From: Rhodococcus koreensis
Lineage (GTDB): Bacteria; Actinomycetota; Actinomycetes; Mycobacteriales; Mycobacteriaceae
Reading direction: 5' to 3'
NCBI RefSeq assembly: GCF_900105905.1
Contig: NZ_FNSV01000005.1
Coordinates: 1,116,001-1,180,000, forward strand
Length of the DNA stretch: 64,000 nt
A model generated the notes under the pieces. The model was not told the DNA's origin and did not search any database. It was given only the letters and a program-made list of their open reading frames with translations. This document shows positions 36,168-47,848 of this stretch, piece after piece; position 1 is the first letter of the stretch; the number at the start of each line of letters is the position of its first letter. A program made the translations under genes and the position numbers.

Positions 36168-36214
36168 ACGAACGGGACGGTCGTTCGATCTGCTCGAACG
36201 ACCGTCCCGTTCGT
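36168..36214. terminator. Strong bidirectional hairpin between cyclophilin and rel genes
   Basis: A perfect 21-bp inverted repeat (36168-36188 with 36194-36214, five-base loop TCTGC) lies between converging stop codons. It should end transcription from both sides. Confidence 0.8.
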
Positions 36215-36229
36215 CGCCGGGAACAAGCG

Positions 36230-38605
36230 CTAGGCGGCGGACGTCACCCGGTACACGTCGTACACGCCCTCGACGTTGCGGACCACGTTCAGCACGTGCC
36301 CGAGGTGCTTCGGGTCGCCCATCTCGAACGTGAACTTACTGATCGCCACCCGGTCGCCGGACGTCGTCACCGATGCCGACAGGATGTTGACCTTCTCGTC
36401 CGCGAGCGCCTTCGTCACGTCCGACAGCAACCGGTGCCGATCGAGCGCCTCGATCTGAATGGCCACCAGGAACACCGACGACGGGGACGGCGCCCACTTG
36501 ACCTCGATGATCCGCTCCGACTGCTCCTGCAGGGAGCCGGCGTTGGTGCAATCGGTCCGGTGGACGCTGACCGCGCCGCCCCGGGTCACGAAGCCCATGA
36601 TCTCGTCGCCGGGAACGGGTGTGCAGCACTTGGCGAGTTTGGCGACCGTGCCCTCCGCGCCGGGAACCAGCACACCCGCGTCGCCGGTGCTCCGCGGACG
36701 CATCGGCATGGTCGACGGGGTGGACCGCTCGGCCAGCTCCTCCTCGACGTCGCCGACCCCGCCCAGATGGGCCACCAGACGCTGGACGACGTGCTGCGCC
36801 GACACGTGACTCTCGCCGACCGCCGTATACAGCATCGACACGTCGGTGTAGTGCAGTTCGTGTGCGATGGACGCCATCGACTCGGCGTTCATCAGGCGCT
36901 GCAGCGGCAGGCCGACCCGCCGCACCTCCTTCGCGATAGCGTCCTTGCCCGCCTCGAGCGCCTCTTCGCGGCGTTCCTTGGCGAACCACTGCCGGATCTT
37001 CGTCTTGGCGCGCGGCGACACGGCGAACGTCTGCCAGTCGCGGCTCGGACCGGCGTTGACGGCCTTGGAGGTGAAGACCTCCACCACCTCGCCGTTCTCG
37101 AGCTTGCGTTCGAGCGCCACCAGCCTGCCGTTGACCCGGGCGCCGATACAGCGGTGCCCGACCTCCGTGTGCACCGCATACGCGAAGTCGACGGGCGTCG
37201 ACCCGGCGGGCAGGGTCACCACGTCGCCCTTGGGGGTGAAGACGAAGATCTCCTTGACCGCGAGGTCGTAGCGCAGCGACTCCAGGAACTCACCCGGGTC
37301 GGCGGCCTCACGCTGCCAGTCGAGGAGCTGACGCATCCACGCCATGTCGTCGACCTCGGCGACGTCACCGGAGTGCCTGCCCTTGGTCTCCTTGTACCGC
37401 CAGTGCGCAGCGATGCCGAACTCCGCGGTCCGGTGCATGTCGTGGGTGCGGATCTGCACCTCGAGGGGTTTGCCCTCGGGTCCGACGACGGTGGTGTGCA
37501 GCGACTGGTAGACGCCGTAGCGCGGCTGCGCGATGTAGTCCTTGAACCGGCCGGCCATCGGCTGCCACAGCGAGTGGACGACACCGACGGCCGCGTAACA
37601 GTCGCGGACCTCGTCGCACAGGATCCGCACCCCGACCAGGTCGTGGATGTCGTCGAAGTCGCGGCCTTTGACGATCATCTTCTGGTAGATCGACCAGTAG
37701 TGCTTGGGCCTGCCCTCGACGACCGCGTTGATCCGCGACGCGGTCAGGGTCGCGTTGATCTCCGCGCGCACCTTCGCCAGGTAGGTGTCGCGGGACGGCG
37801 CCCGGTCGGCGACGAGCCGCACGATCTCGTCGTACTTCTTGGGATGGAGGATCGCGAAGGACAGGTCCTCGAGTTCCCATTTCACGGTGGCCATGCCGAG
37901 CCGGTGGGCCAGCGGCGCGATCACCTCGAGCGTTTCGCGGGCCTTGCGGGCCTGCTTCTCGGGTGGCAGGAACCGCATGGTCCGCATGTTGTGGAGCCGG
38001 TCGGCCACCTTGATCACCAGCACGCGCGGATCGCGGGCCATCGCGATGATCATCTTGCGGATGGTCTCGCCCTCGGCGGCGTTGCCGAGCACCACCTTGT
38101 CGAGTTTGGTGACGCCGTCGACGAGGTGCGCGACTTCTTCGCCGAACTCGTCGGTCAGCTGGTCGAGGGAGTAGCCGGTGTCTTCGACGGTGTCGTGGAG
38201 CAGGGCCGCGACCAGGGTGGTCGTGTCCATCCCCAGTTCGGCGAGGATGCTGGCGACGGCGAGCGGATGCGTGATGTACGGGTCGCCCGACTTGCGGCGC
38301 TGGCTGGCGTGCCGTTCCTCGGCAACGTCGTAGGCGCGCTGCAGGAGCGCCAGGTCCGCCTTGGGGTAGAGCTCGCGATGCAGACTGACGAGGGGTTCGA
38401 GAACCGGCCGGATGGTCGTGTTCCGCTGACCTGTGATGCGCCTGGCGAGTCGCGCTCGTACCCGGCGCGATGCGGACGCCGGAACGGCGAATCCCTGTGC
38501 TCCACGGTTGTTACCGGAAGCCGGGTTCGCTGCAGGTGACTCGGCATCGGATTGCGCAGACGCGGGTGTTCCCGTGTTCTGCGACCGATCAAGATTCGAA
38601 GTCAT
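36230..38605 (-). CDS. rel: Bifunctional (p)ppGpp synthetase/hydrolase
   Basis: A 791-residue Rel/RSH protein. The HD hydrolase domain is intact ([32 protein letters not shown] with HDxxED). The synthetase domain follows ([20 protein letters not shown] and [14 protein letters not shown]), then TGS ([20 protein letters not shown]), the zinc-finger-like helical region ([20 protein letters not shown]) and a C-terminal ACT domain. It makes and degrades the stringent-response alarmone. Start ATG 38605 has GGAGGTGAC upstream; the open frame to 38665 is not needed. Next to apt and the secDF cluster as in mycobacteria. Confidence 0.97.
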   Translation of the reverse strand: MTSNLDRSQNTGTPASAQSDAESPAANPASGNNRGAQGFAVPASASRRVRARLARRITGQRNTTIRPVLEPLVSLHRELYPKADLALLQRAYDVAEERHASQRRKSGDPYITHPLAVASILAELGMDTTTLVAALLHDTVEDTGYSLDQLTDEFGEEVAHLVDGVTKLDKVVLGNAAEGETIRKMIIAMARDPRVLVIKVADRLHNMRTMRFLPPEKQARKARETLEVIAPLAHRLGMATVKWELEDLSFAILHPKKYDEIVRLVADRAPSRDTYLAKVRAEINATLTASRINAVVEGRPKHYWSIYQKMIVKGRDFDDIHDLVGVRILCDEVRDCYAAVGVVHSLWQPMAGRFKDYIAQPRYGVYQSLHTTVVGPEGKPLEVQIRTHDMHRTAEFGIAAHWRYKETKGRHSGDVAEVDDMAWMRQLLDWQREAADPGEFLESLRYDLAVKEIFVFTPKGDVVTLPAGSTPVDFAYAVHTEVGHRCIGARVNGRLVALERKLENGEVVEVFTSKAVNAGPSRDWQTFAVSPRAKTKIRQWFAKERREEALEAGKDAIAKEVRRVGLPLQRLMNAESMASIAHELHYTDVSMLYTAVGESHVSAQHVVQRLVAHLGGVGDVEEELAERSTPSTMPMRPRSTGDAGVLVPGAEGTVAKLAKCCTPVPGDEIMGFVTRGGAVSVHRTDCTNAGSLQEQSERIIEVKWAPSPSSVFLVAIQIEALDRHRLLSDVTKALADEKVNILSASVTTSGDRVAISKFTFEMGDPKHLGHVLNVVRNVEGVYDVYRVTSAA

Positions 38606-38708
38606 GCCGTCACCTCCTACCACTGAAATGGCTCGGGCTCTGGGGCCCTGGCTGGTCTCGGGCATGCGCCCCGGTGGCCGTGACGACCACCAGGCCCAAC
38701 TTTAGTAC

Positions 38709-39242
38709 TCAGACCGTGACGAGGGACGTGAGCGGGTACTTTCCGAGGCGCTCGCGGCCGCCCAGCGCGGCGATCTCCAGGACCACGGCGATGCCGATCA
38801 CGCGGGCACCTGCGGATTCCACCAGCCGCGCCGTCGCGTCGAGGGTGCCGCCGGTGGCGAGGACGTCGTCGACGACGAGAACCGAACGCCCCTCCAGGCC
38901 GATCGATCCGTCCGGGATCTCCAGCGTGGCCGTTCCGTACTCGAGGGTGTACGACTGCGACAGCACGGGCGGCGGCAGTTTGCCCGACTTCCGCACGGCC
39001 ACCACACCGGATCCCAGCTCCCGGGCCACGCCGCCGCCGAGGAGGAACCCCCGCGCGTCGACGGCGGCGATCACCTCCGCCGCCGGCGCGCACGCGGCCA
39101 GGGCGTCGACGACGACACGGAAACCGTCGGCGTCGGAGAAGACGGGCGTCAGATCGGCGAACCGCACGCCGGGTTGTGGGAAGTCGTCGGCCCACCGGGT
39201 GAGCCGGGTGACGGCGTCACGGGCCGCGGAATGATCGATCAC
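38709..39242 (-). CDS. apt: Adenine phosphoribosyltransferase
   Basis: A 177-residue purine-salvage enzyme that turns adenine and PRPP into AMP. The PRPP motif is VLVVDDVLATGGTL, preceded by the adenine-specific segments DARGFLLGGGVARELGSGVV and YTLEYGTATLEI. It begins at GTG 39242, overlapping the stop of the lipoprotein gene by four bases (GTGA), which fixes the start. Linked to rel about 100 bases downstream. Confidence 0.93.
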   Translation of the reverse strand: MIDHSAARDAVTRLTRWADDFPQPGVRFADLTPVFSDADGFRVVVDALAACAPAAEVIAAVDARGFLLGGGVARELGSGVVAVRKSGKLPPPVLSQSYTLEYGTATLEIPDGSIGLEGRSVLVVDDVLATGGTLDATARLVESAGARVIGIAVVLEIAALGGRERLGKYPLTSLVTV

Positions 39243-41005
39243 CGGCGCAGAACCCACCTGTCCATGTTCCACGCGGCGCCCGAAACAGTCGGATTGACCG
39301 TTCCCGCCTGCAGACCCGACGCGAACGCGACGGTTCGCGGCTGGTCGAACAGCGGCACCGTCGGCACGTCCGACCACAGGATGTTCTCGACCTCCGTCGA
39401 CAGCGACAGCTGGGTGGCGGTCGAGTCGTCGACGGCGAGCTGATCGACGATCCGGTCGACGCGACTGTTGCTGTAGTCGCCGAAGTTCGATCCGTTTCCA
39501 CTGCGGAGGGCGTACATCGCGGTGGTGGCCGCGGCGGTGCCTGCCGCACCGGGGGCGGACGCCGTCCCCGCGAGCACCACGTCCACCTGCCCGCCGCGCA
39601 GCATCGACGGTGTGAACTCCGGCGAGGCGACGTCCTGCACGGTGATCCCGGCCGGGGCGCATGCCGCCGCGACCGCGGACACGATGTCGGCGCGCCGCGG
39701 GTTCGGGCCCAGGTATCCGATCCGGACGGTCGCCGACGTGTTGTCGGTGTCGGCGAGCGCGGCGGTGGCCGCCGCCGTGTCCGCCGTCTCGTACCGGCCG
39801 CCGACAGCGCCGGCCACCGACTGGTGGACGAGACTGTCGGGTGCGGTGACCCGCGTGCCGACCGGACCGCCGGAGCCGGCGCCGTCCGCGTCCGGTTCCG
39901 CGGCGAGCCCGAATTTCGTCGCCAGCTCGTCGCGGGGCAGGCAGGCCGCGAACGCCCGCCGTCCCGCCGCGTTCTCGAACAGCCCCGAGGTGGACAAGAC
40001 GAACTGCTCGACGCTGCGGGAGGCCACCTCGGTCACCTCGAACCCGCCGAGGTCCAGATCCGGCGTCGATCCCGCGGCGACGTCGACGACCTCGACCGCA
40101 CCGTCACCGATCCGCGCGCTGATGTCGGAAGACTTGGGCCACACCACGATCCGGGACGTGGCGGGACGGTTCCCCCACCAGCGGTCGTTGGCCACCAGCA
40201 CCAGACCCTCGTCCGCGGAGAACGATTCGACCTTGTAGGGGCCGGATGCCGGGAACAGCGTGAGATCGAGGTCGCCCGGTGTCATCGTCCATCCGGAGTT
40301 CCAGAAGTCCGCGACGCGCGTGAGGGCCGCGGTGTCCGAATTCTGCACGGCGGACACGATGTCGGGGACACCGGTGGCAGTGGCGACGACGTGCGCCGGC
40401 ATCATCGACGTCGCACCGAACAGCGACTTCCAGTCGGTGACGTTCCGTCCCGCCTTGAACGTGACGACGGCATCCTTCGCACCGGTCTGGCAGTCGATCC
40501 GGTCGATGTCCGTGTAGCCGGCGGTACTCGCCGCATCGAACATCGGGACGGTCGCGCCCTGGTCGTTCCGGCGGGTGAAGCGGCCGCTGTTCGCCGCCCA
40601 GGTGAGCACCAGGTCGTCGCAGGACATCGGGACGCCGTCGGAGTAGACGGAGTTGGGGTTCAGCTTGTACTGGATGGTGAGGGCGTCCCCGGGCATCGCG
40701 TTGGCGGTGCCGATGTCCGTGTCGGCCACCGGTCCGCCTTCGGGCCCGGTGTAGTTGAACCCGGGCAGGACCCGCGCGAACGCCTGACGCGCCCCCGACA
40801 CCGCACCCGCGACGCTGTTCGCGTTGTAGGTGGTGACGGTGTTGTCGATGGCGTAGCCGATCGACGGGATCTGCTCGCCCTCCTCGGCGCATCCGACGAG
40901 GGTGCCTGCGAGGAGCACGGCCGTGAGGAGACCGGCACCCGACACGGCCGCCGTCCGGCCGCGTCGGGTGGGCGCACCGCGCCGGGTGCTGTGCGATGCG
41001 GGCAT
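39239..41005 (-). CDS. ABC-type substrate-binding lipoprotein (family 5), Rv2585c-like
   Basis: A 588-residue extracytoplasmic protein. The signal peptide ends in a lipobox (TLVGCAEEG, Cys39). The mature part has the SBP family 5 layout (DALTIQYKLNPNSVYSDGVP, GPYKVESFSADEGLVLVAND), normally for peptides or nickel, but no permease or ATPase genes are near. In M. tuberculosis the ortholog is in the same place, between secF and apt, suggesting a role tied to Sec export or envelope rather than simple peptide import. It starts two bases before the end of secF spacing (41005 against 41007). Confidence 0.85.
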   Translation of the reverse strand: MPASHSTRRGAPTRRGRTAAVSGAGLLTAVLLAGTLVGCAEEGEQIPSIGYAIDNTVTTYNANSVAGAVSGARQAFARVLPGFNYTGPEGGPVADTDIGTANAMPGDALTIQYKLNPNSVYSDGVPMSCDDLVLTWAANSGRFTRRNDQGATVPMFDAASTAGYTDIDRIDCQTGAKDAVVTFKAGRNVTDWKSLFGATSMMPAHVVATATGVPDIVSAVQNSDTAALTRVADFWNSGWTMTPGDLDLTLFPASGPYKVESFSADEGLVLVANDRWWGNRPATSRIVVWPKSSDISARIGDGAVEVVDVAAGSTPDLDLGGFEVTEVASRSVEQFVLSTSGLFENAAGRRAFAACLPRDELATKFGLAAEPDADGAGSGGPVGTRVTAPDSLVHQSVAGAVGGRYETADTAAATAALADTDNTSATVRIGYLGPNPRRADIVSAVAAACAPAGITVQDVASPEFTPSMLRGGQVDVVLAGTASAPGAAGTAAATTAMYALRSGNGSNFGDYSNSRVDRIVDQLAVDDSTATQLSLSTEVENILWSDVPTVPLFDQPRTVAFASGLQAGTVNPTVSGAAWNMDRWVLRR

Positions 41006-41006
41006 G

Positions 41007-42233
41007 TCAGTGCCTCTTCTTGTTGCGCTTCCCGGTGGGACGTGAGCCCGGAGCAGGTGCGGTCGACGCGGTTCGGGAACGCGGCACGGCCGCCTCCGGG
41101 GTGGATGCGGTCGCCGGCGCGCCGGCCTTCTGCGCTCCGCCTTCGGCCAGGGTCGCCCGTCGGGCGAGGACCTTCCGCGTGTGCGCGGCCACCGGACCCC
41201 ACCGCTCCTTCAGGGTGACCAGCAACGGTGTCGCGAAGAAGATCGACGAGTACGCACCGACGATGATGCCGACGAGCTGCACCAGCGCCAGGTCCTTCAG
41301 CGTTCCGACACCGAGCATCCACACCGCGACCACCATCAGCGCGAGCACCGGCAGCACGCTGATCAGTGTGGTGTTGATGGAGCGCATCAACGTCTGGTTG
41401 ACCGCGAGGTTCGCCTGCTCGGCGTACGTGCGTCGGGTCAGATGCAGAATTCCCCGGGTGTTCTCCTCGACCTTGTCGAACACCACCACCGAGTCGTAGA
41501 GCGAGAATCCGAGAATCGTCAACAGGCCGATGACGGTCGCCGGGGTCACCTCGAAGCCGACGAGCGAATACACACCGGCGGTGACGGCGATGTCGAAGAA
41601 CAATGCGACGATCGCGGCGATCGCCATGTCGCGCTCGAACCGGACGGCGATGTACACGCTGACGATCACGAGGAACACAAGCAGCGCGATCAGCGCCTTC
41701 TGGGTGATCTGCCCGCCCCACGTCTCGCTGACGTCGGCGACGCTGATCACGTTCTCGTTGACGGTGCCGTCACTGTCCTTCGGCTGGAACTCGTCGTACA
41801 GCGCGTTCTGCAGCTTCACCACCTGGGCCGCGTCGAGCGCCTCCGAGCGGATCTGCACGGTCGCACTCGAACCCGAGCCGACGGTCTGCACCGAGACGGG
41901 GTCCATTCCCAGCGCGTCGGAGTAGACGTTCTCCACCTGTGTGGTGTCGACCCCGTCGCCCGCGGGGAACTGGATCCGCGATCCACCCTCGAAGTCGATA
42001 CCGAGGGTGAATCCACGGACGAGGATGCTCAGCAGCGAGATCAGCACGATCGTGCCGGTCAGGATGTAGTAGAAGCGGCGGCGGCCGACCACCTCGAAGG
42101 CGCCGGTTCCGGTGTACAGCCGGGACAGCCAGCTGTGCCGGGGCATCGATGTCTGGTTGACGCCCGAATCGGACAGCGAAGACTCGGGGTCCGTCTGCGA
42201 CGCAGACTTGGACGACGTGGTCGATTCGCTCAT
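41007..42233 (-). CDS. secF: Protein translocase subunit SecF
   Basis: A 408-residue membrane protein with six transmembrane helices, first periplasmic domain after helix 1 ([15 protein letters not shown]) and the conserved [20 protein letters not shown] and [17 protein letters not shown] segments. With SecD it uses the proton gradient to pull exported proteins out of SecYEG. The ATG at 42233 overlaps the secD stop by four bases. N- and C-terminal tails are longer than in E. coli, with a Pro/Lys-rich cytoplasmic C-terminus. Confidence 0.96.
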   Translation of the reverse strand: MSESTTSSKSASQTDPESSLSDSGVNQTSMPRHSWLSRLYTGTGAFEVVGRRRFYYILTGTIVLISLLSILVRGFTLGIDFEGGSRIQFPAGDGVDTTQVENVYSDALGMDPVSVQTVGSGSSATVQIRSEALDAAQVVKLQNALYDEFQPKDSDGTVNENVISVADVSETWGGQITQKALIALLVFLVIVSVYIAVRFERDMAIAAIVALFFDIAVTAGVYSLVGFEVTPATVIGLLTILGFSLYDSVVVFDKVEENTRGILHLTRRTYAEQANLAVNQTLMRSINTTLISVLPVLALMVVAVWMLGVGTLKDLALVQLVGIIVGAYSSIFFATPLLVTLKERWGPVAAHTRKVLARRATLAEGGAQKAGAPATASTPEAAVPRSRTASTAPAPGSRPTGKRNKKRH

Positions 42234-43900
42234 ACTCGTGACTCCTTCGCCGACGCTGCGGCAGCCTTGCGTTCCTTGGCGATCTGCTGCACGGCACCCA
42301 GTCCGTTGACGCCCGGCCTCGACCAGAACGGCGACTTCGAGGCCAGGTGGACCAGCGGCCACGTCACCAGGAACACGACGACGACGTCGAGAATGGTGGT
42401 CAGGCCGAGGGTGAACGCGAACCCGCGCACCTGGCCGATCGCGAGGATGTACAGCACCGCGGCGGCGATGAAGCTGACCGCGTTACCGGACAGGATGGTC
42501 CTGCGCGCACGCGCCCAGCCGCGCGGAACCGCGGACCGGAAACTGCGTCCCTCTCTCATCTCGTCCTTGATTCTCTCGAAGAACACCACGAACGAGTCGG
42601 CCGTCATGCCGATGCCGATGATCAGACCGGCGATGCCGGCGAGATCGAGGGTGAAGTTGATGTACCGGCCGAGCAGCACCATGATCGCGTAGACCATCAC
42701 ACCGGACAGGACCAGGGACAGCGCCGTGAGCACTCCGAGCATGCGGTAGTAGAGCAGGCAGTAGAGCAGCACCAGGACCAGACCCACCAGACCGGCGATG
42801 AGACCGGCCTGCAGCGAGGCGAGACCCAGGGTCGCGGACACCGTCTCGGCCTCCGACGCCGCGAACGACAGCGGCAGCGAACCGTACTTCAGGGTGTTCG
42901 CGAGTTCCTTCGCGCTGTCCGCGGTGAACGAACCGGTGATCGACGTCGAACTGCCTGCGGGTGTCGCGCCCTGGACGACCGGCGCGCTCACCACCTTGGA
43001 GTCGAGTGTGAACGCGGCCTGCTTACCGATGTTCTGCGACGTGAACGTGGCCCAGGTGTTGCTGCCCTCGGACTTGAACGTCAGGCTCACCTCGTGCCGC
43101 GACTGCTGGGAGTTGTACCCGGACGTCGCGTCGGCGATCTCCTGGCCGTCGATGATCGCCGGTTCGAGCAGATACACGGCCTGACCGTCGGTGGAGCACG
43201 CAACCAGCGGCAGAGCCGGGTCGTCGTTGCCGCGCAACGGGTCGGGCACGCTGCAGTCGAGGGTCGCCATGGCCTGCTGCTGTACGGCGGGGTCGGTGCT
43301 CTGGCGCGTGGCCCGGGCGGCCGCGATCTCGTCAGCCGCCTCGGCGGTTTCGGTCCCGGACTCGTCGGTGGGCGCCGGTTCCGCCGTGGGGGCGGGCGCG
43401 GGTGACGTGGACGGGTCCTGTGCCGGGAACGGCCGGTTCTGCGGCGCGGGAGTCTCGGTTCCTGCGGGCGCCTGGGCCGGCGTCTCACCGGCGGCGGGCG
43501 CCTGCGTGCCTGGAGCGGCCGCGGCCTGCGACGTCTGGACGGGGCGGACGTACAACCGCGCCGTCTGGCCGAGCGACCGGGCCTGGGCGCTGTCGTCGCC
43601 GGGGACGGTAATGACCAGGTTGTCGCCGTCGATGACCACCTCGGAGCCGGACACGCCGAGTCCGTTCACACGGGTCTCGATGATCTCCTGCGCCTGCCGC
43701 AGGCTGTCCGGCGTCGGCTTGCTGCCGTCCGGGGTGCGCGCGGTGAGGGTGACTCGGGTCCCACCTTGCAGGTCGATGCCCAGCTTGGGTGTCGCGGACT
43801 TGTCGCCGGTGAAGAACACCAGGGCATACAGAACCGCCACGAGCACCGCGAAAACGGTGAGGTAGCGGACGGGATGCACCGATCCTGTGGAAGGTGCCAC
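42230..43900 (-). CDS. secD: Protein translocase subunit SecD
   Basis: A 556-residue protein starting at GTG. Helix 1 is followed by the large external domain ([20 protein letters not shown]), with an actinobacterial insertion of about 80 Pro/Ala/Thr/Glu-rich residues (~115-200), then the SecD membrane block ([40 protein letters not shown]). It works with SecF and YajC in the Sec pathway. Translationally coupled to secF. Confidence 0.96.
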   Translation of the reverse strand: MAPSTGSVHPVRYLTVFAVLVAVLYALVFFTGDKSATPKLGIDLQGGTRVTLTARTPDGSKPTPDSLRQAQEIIETRVNGLGVSGSEVVIDGDNLVITVPGDDSAQARSLGQTARLYVRPVQTSQAAAAPGTQAPAAGETPAQAPAGTETPAPQNRPFPAQDPSTSPAPAPTAEPAPTDESGTETAEAADEIAAARATRQSTDPAVQQQAMATLDCSVPDPLRGNDDPALPLVACSTDGQAVYLLEPAIIDGQEIADATSGYNSQQSRHEVSLTFKSEGSNTWATFTSQNIGKQAAFTLDSKVVSAPVVQGATPAGSSTSITGSFTADSAKELANTLKYGSLPLSFAASEAETVSATLGLASLQAGLIAGLVGLVLVLLYCLLYYRMLGVLTALSLVLSGVMVYAIMVLLGRYINFTLDLAGIAGLIIGIGMTADSFVVFFERIKDEMREGRSFRSAVPRGWARARRTILSGNAVSFIAAAVLYILAIGQVRGFAFTLGLTTILDVVVVFLVTWPLVHLASKSPFWSRPGVNGLGAVQQIAKERKAAAASAKESRV

Positions 43901-44045
43901 GATCTCTATGTCTCCTCAGTACGTGCAGTTCGGGTGGGAACGCTCACAGCGCACCGGACCAGGCGGACGCAGGGCTGTGCCCCGGTCACCGCGCCCGGGG
44001 CGCCTGCGACACGACGGTTGCGCGGGTGCCGCGCGGAAGCGTCGA

Positions 44046-44423
44046 TCAATCCTTGTTCAGCCGCGGCGTGGTGTCGCCGCCGTTCTCACGATCCTCGCGC
44101 ACGATGTCGGTGGCGGGGGCGTCGGCGTCGATCGACTCGTGGTCGATGGCACCGTCACCCTGCAGCGGGGCGTCGACGATCTGCTCGCGGACGACGAGAC
44201 GCGACCACGTGGTGACCACGCCGGGAGCGATCTCGAGGTCGATCGTGTCGTCGCCGAGCGCGACGACGGTGCCGTGCAGACCGGCGGTCGTGAGGATACG
44301 GTCGCCCACCGAGAGCGAGTCCTGCAGAACGGTCACCTTGGCCGCCTCCTTCTTCTGCCGGCGGATCCCCAGGAACATCGGGACGAGCAGCGCCAGAATC
44401 AGGAGCGGGAAGAGAAAATCCAT
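44046..44423 (-). CDS. yajC: Preprotein translocase subunit YajC
   Basis: A 125-residue protein with one N-terminal transmembrane helix (MDFLFPLLILALLVPMFLGI) followed by RRQKKEAAKV and the beta domain LSVGDRILTTAGLHGTVVAL. The C-terminal 35 residues are an acidic tail. It precedes secD by 145 bases and forms the secDF-yajC export complex with it. ATG 44423 is chosen since the transmembrane helix starts there. Confidence 0.95.
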   Translation of the reverse strand: MDFLFPLLILALLVPMFLGIRRQKKEAAKVTVLQDSLSVGDRILTTAGLHGTVVALGDDTIDLEIAPGVVTTWSRLVVREQIVDAPLQGDGAIDHESIDADAPATDIVREDRENGGDTTPRLNKD

Positions 44424-44559
44424 CTGTAAGTCAACCTCGAGGTATGTCGCACGGTCCGAAGCACTGGTCCCGGTTGGACCGATGCAATACACCAGTGTGC
44501 CATCACCGGCCCGGACACCGGTTCGGTCGGCACGAGGCGGGCGTTTCTCCGGGAGTCGA

Positions 44560-45657
44560 TCAGGGGTCTTCCGGATCGAACAGGGAGGCCTGCGGTTCGT
44601 TGACGCGAACCTCGATTCCGCCGGTCACGGCGTCCGGCGGCGGGGTCAGGCCCAGTTGTATCCACGCGGCCGCGGTGGCGACACGGCCGCGGGGTGTGCG
44701 CGCGATCATTCCGGCGCGGACGAGGAACGGCTCACACACCTCCTCGACGGTGGCGGGCTCCTCACCCACCGCGACCGCCAGGGTGGACACCCCGACCGGG
44801 CCGCCGCCGAAGCTGCGCACCAGGGCGCTGAGGACGGAACGGTCGAGGCGGTCGAGTCCCAGCTGGTCGACGTCGTACACGGCGAGGGCGGCGTGCGCGA
44901 TCTCGCGGGTGACGACGCCGTCCGCGCGGACCTCGGCGTAGTCGCGGACGCGGCGGAGCAGGCGGTTCGCGATGCGGGGTGTGCCCCGGGACCGGCTCGC
45001 GATCTCGGCGCCGGCCTCCTCGCCGAGTTGCACCCCGAGGATGCCCGCCGATCGCATGAGGATCTGCTGCAGCTCCGCCGGTTCGTAGAAGTCCATGTGG
45101 GCGGTGAACCCGAACCGGTCGCGCAGCGGCCCGGTGAGCGCCCCCGAGCGGGTGGTGGCCCCGACCAGGGTGAACGGCGCGACCTCCAGGGGTATGGAGG
45201 TGGCGCCGGGACCCTTGCCGACCACGACGTCGACCCGGAAGTCCTCCATCGCGAGGTAGAGCATCTCCTCCGCCGGACGGGCGATGCGGTGGATCTCGTC
45301 GATGAACAGCACGTCGCCCTCGACGAGATTGCTCAGCATGGCGGCCAGGTCGCCGGCGCGCTCGAGCGCCGGACCCGACGTCAGTCTCAGCGAGGAACCC
45401 AGTTCGGCGGCGATGATCATCGCCATGCTGGTCTTTCCCAGCCCGGGAGGTCCGGAGAGCAGGATGTGGTCGGGGGTGCCGCCGCGCATCTTGGCGCCGG
45501 TCAGGACGAGTTGCAACTGCTCCCGGACCCGCGGCTGCCCGATGAAATCGTGCAGGTTCTTCGGCCGCAGGCTGGCCTCGATGTCGCCGTCGCCGGCGAC
45601 GAGATCGGCCGAGACCGGGGACTCGTCGTCGTAGTCGCCGCCGGGTTCCGGATTCAT
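44560..45657 (-). CDS. ruvB: Holliday junction helicase RuvB
   Basis: A 365-residue AAA+ motor. Walker A is [14 protein letters not shown], Walker [11 protein letters not shown], sensor region [20 protein letters not shown], and a winged-helix DNA-binding domain ends the protein. With RuvA it drives branch migration of Holliday junctions. The start overlaps the ruvA stop by four bases. The gene order ruvC-ruvA-ruvB on one transcript is the standard one. Confidence 0.97.
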   Translation of the reverse strand: MNPEPGGDYDDESPVSADLVAGDGDIEASLRPKNLHDFIGQPRVREQLQLVLTGAKMRGGTPDHILLSGPPGLGKTSMAMIIAAELGSSLRLTSGPALERAGDLAAMLSNLVEGDVLFIDEIHRIARPAEEMLYLAMEDFRVDVVVGKGPGATSIPLEVAPFTLVGATTRSGALTGPLRDRFGFTAHMDFYEPAELQQILMRSAGILGVQLGEEAGAEIASRSRGTPRIANRLLRRVRDYAEVRADGVVTREIAHAALAVYDVDQLGLDRLDRSVLSALVRSFGGGPVGVSTLAVAVGEEPATVEEVCEPFLVRAGMIARTPRGRVATAAAWIQLGLTPPPDAVTGGIEVRVNEPQASLFDPEDP

Positions 45658-46256
45658 CTGGTCTTCCCGAGCAGGGACAGGGCGGAGCGCAGCGCGGACG
45701 AGGTGGTCGACTCGGGGGCCTCGGCGAGGACGGAGTCGGTGGCCTGTTCGGCCTGCTTGGCCGGGAAGCCGAGCCCGACGAGCGCCTCGACGATCTGATC
45801 GCGGATCGATCCGCCGCCGCCCGCGCCGAGCGGCACCGCCCCGGACGTGGACGCGACCGCGTCGACCTTGTCGCGCAGTTCGACGACCATCCGCTCGGCC
45901 CCGCGCTTGCCGATGCCGGGCACCCGGGTGAGTGCCGTGACGTTGCCCTCGGCGAGCGCGGCCCGCAACGCCTCGGGTTCGAGGACGGCGAGTGTCGCCA
46001 TCGCCAGGCGTGGACCGACACCCGACACCGTCTGGAGCAGCCCGAACAACTCCTTGGACTCAGAGTCGGGGAACCCGTACAGCGTCATCGAGTCCTCGCG
46101 GACGATCATCGCCGTGACCAACCGGGCCTCGGTTCCCCGCTGCAGCCCGCCGAGGGTGGCCGGGGTCGCGTTCACGCGATATCCCACTCCCGCGGATTCG
46201 ATCACCGCATGGTCGAGGGCGATCTCGAGCACCTCGCCGCGGACGGACGCGATCAT
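45654..46256 (-). CDS. ruvA: Holliday junction protein RuvA
   Basis: A 200-residue DNA-binding protein. OB-fold domain 1 begins [20 protein letters not shown]; the two helix-hairpin-helix motifs are [20 protein letters not shown] and [20 protein letters not shown]; domain III ([20 protein letters not shown]) contacts RuvB. ATG 46256 overlaps the ruvC stop (ATGA), excluding the longer frame to 46367. Confidence 0.96.
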   Translation of the reverse strand: MIASVRGEVLEIALDHAVIESAGVGYRVNATPATLGGLQRGTEARLVTAMIVREDSMTLYGFPDSESKELFGLLQTVSGVGPRLAMATLAVLEPEALRAALAEGNVTALTRVPGIGKRGAERMVVELRDKVDAVASTSGAVPLGAGGGGSIRDQIVEALVGLGFPAKQAEQATDSVLAEAPESTTSSALRSALSLLGKTR

Positions 46257-46822
46257 CGTGTACCTGCCTTCTTCACTTCGGCCAGCCGGGCCTGGTAGCG
46301 ACGTTTCTGTTCGGCGGCCGCGGCCTCGGCGCGGGCCATGCGTTCGATCATCGGCGCCCGCCAGCAATGGCAGATCGCCAGGGCCAGCGCGTCCGCGGCG
46401 TCGGCCGGTTTGGGCGCGGCCGCCAGCTTGAGGATGCGTGTCACCATCGCCGTCACCTGAGCTTTGTCGGCCGATCCGCTTCCGGTGACGGCCGCCTTGA
46501 CCTCACTGGGGGTATGGAAACACACGCCGATGCCGCGACGCGCGGCGGCGAGGGCGACGACGCCGCCCGCCTGCGCGGTACCCATCGCGGTGCGCACGTT
46601 GTGCTGGGAGAACACCCGCTCGATCGCCACGACCTCCGGCCGGTGCAGATCGATCCACGATTCGGCGGCCTCGGAGATCCGCAGCAGTCGTGACGACAAT
46701 TCGAGGTCTGCCGGGGTTCGGACCACGCCGACGGCCACCGGGGTGACGGTGCGGCCGTTGCCGCCGTCCACCACTCCGAATCCGCACCGGGTCAGACCGG
46801 GATCCACACCCAGCACACGCAC
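46253..46822 (-). CDS. ruvC: Holliday junction endonuclease RuvC
   Basis: A 189-residue resolvase. The catalytic acidic residues are seen in [16 protein letters not shown] (first Asp), [18 protein letters not shown] (Glu), and [15 protein letters not shown] (last two Asp). It cuts four-way junctions to finish recombination. Start GTG 46822 is supported by an AGGTGG ribosome site six bases upstream. The C-terminal helix is longer by ~20 charged residues than in E. coli. Confidence 0.95.
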   Translation of the reverse strand: MRVLGVDPGLTRCGFGVVDGGNGRTVTPVAVGVVRTPADLELSSRLLRISEAAESWIDLHRPEVVAIERVFSQHNVRTAMGTAQAGGVVALAAARRGIGVCFHTPSEVKAAVTGSGSADKAQVTAMVTRILKLAAAPKPADAADALALAICHCWRAPMIERMARAEAAAAEQKRRYQARLAEVKKAGTR

Positions 46823-46903
46823 GCAAAGCCACCTCTCCCACGCCGAACAGCTGTTCGATAGCTTAGCCGTGGGGTCGGACGTGGCGGCGCACCAACACGC
46901 AGG

Positions 46904-46946
46904 ACGGCGCGGGGCGGGCGAGCACCGCTCCCCCGCCCCGCGCCGT
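46904..46946 (-). terminator. Terminator hairpin after yebC
   Basis: A perfect 15-bp, very GC-rich inverted repeat (46904-46918 with 46932-46946) begins five bases beyond the yebC stop. It separates yebC from the ruvCAB operon. Confidence 0.75.
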
Positions 46947-46950
46947 GCGA

Positions 46951-47703
46951 TCAGTCGTCGAGTTCGGCGAGCACCTCGTCGGAGAGGTCGACGTTGGTGT
47001 AGACGTTCTGCACGTCGTCGGACTCCTCGAGTGCGTCGACGAGCTTGAACACCTTGCGGGCCCCGTCCGCGTCGACCGGGACCTCGACGGATGCGCGGAA
47101 GTCGGCCTCGGCGGAGTCGTAGTCGATGCCCGCCTCCTGCAGAGCGCTGCGCACGGCCACGAGGTCGGTGGGCTCGCTCACGATCTCGAACGTCTCGCCC
47201 AGGTCGGTGACCTCTTCGGCGCCCGCGTCGAGGACCGCCATGAGCACGTCGTCCTCGGTCTGGTCGCCCTTCTCCAGGGTGACGACGCCCTTGCGGGCGA
47301 ACAGGTAGGACACCGAACCCGGGTCGGCCATGTTTCCGCCGTTGCGGGTCATCGCGGTCCGCACCTCGCCGGCCGCACGGTTGCGGTTGTCGGTCAGACA
47401 CTCGATGAGGACGGCGACGCCGTTGGGTCCGTAGCCCTCGTACATGATGGTCTGCCAGTCGGCGCCGCCCGCTTCTTCACCGGCGCCGCGCTTGCGGGCG
47501 CGCTCGATGTTGTCGTTGGGGACCGACGTCTTCTTGGCCTTCTGGATAGCGTCGTACAGGGTGGGATTTCCCGCAGGGTCGCCACCGCCGGTACGGGCCG
47601 CCACCTCGATGTTCTTGATCAGCTTCGCGAAGGCTTTGCCACGCTTGGCATCGATCACAGCCTTCTTGTGCTTGGTGGTGGCCCATTTGGAGTGGCCGCT
47701 CAT
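46951..47703 (-). CDS. YebC/PmpR family regulatory protein
   Basis: A 250-residue cytoplasmic protein. It begins [20 protein letters not shown], the hallmark of the family, and contains [20 protein letters not shown] in domain 2. Members have been described both as transcription regulators and as ribosome-associated factors easing translation of proline-rich stretches. The gene lies next to ruvC, as in many genomes. ATG 47703 rather than the in-frame 47712 matches the invariant start. Confidence 0.94.
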   Translation of the reverse strand: MSGHSKWATTKHKKAVIDAKRGKAFAKLIKNIEVAARTGGGDPAGNPTLYDAIQKAKKTSVPNDNIERARKRGAGEEAGGADWQTIMYEGYGPNGVAVLIECLTDNRNRAAGEVRTAMTRNGGNMADPGSVSYLFARKGVVTLEKGDQTEDDVLMAVLDAGAEEVTDLGETFEIVSEPTDLVAVRSALQEAGIDYDSAEADFRASVEVPVDADGARKVFKLVDALEESDDVQNVYTNVDLSDEVLAELDD

Positions 47704-47827
47704 GCGATTCAAGCCCCTTTCCTGCTGCTTTTGGCACGCCGACTGCGCGGTTTCAGCTTTGACGATGTTACCCGCAGCCCGGCCACCCCTGCGCTATCCC
47801 GGGGTAACAACTCGCAAAAGTCACCAT

Positions 47828-47848
47828 TGTTTGCATAGAATGCAAACA
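47828..47848. promoter_or_regulatory. Palindromic operator and probable -10 box over the GntR start
   Basis: Perfect arms TGTTTGCAT (47828-47836) and ATGCAAACA (47840-47848) with a three-base centre form an operator whose last base is the A of the ATG at 47848. The centre contains TAGAAT (47836-47841), a good actinobacterial -10 box, only six bases before the ATG. No Shine-Dalgarno sequence is present. The mRNA is therefore probably leaderless, and the GntR protein would cover its own -10 box and start site. Confidence 0.75.

Noticed and set aside
44046-46822. Possible frameshift or fusion in the yajC-ruv region
   Set aside because: All genes are full length with normal starts and overlaps.
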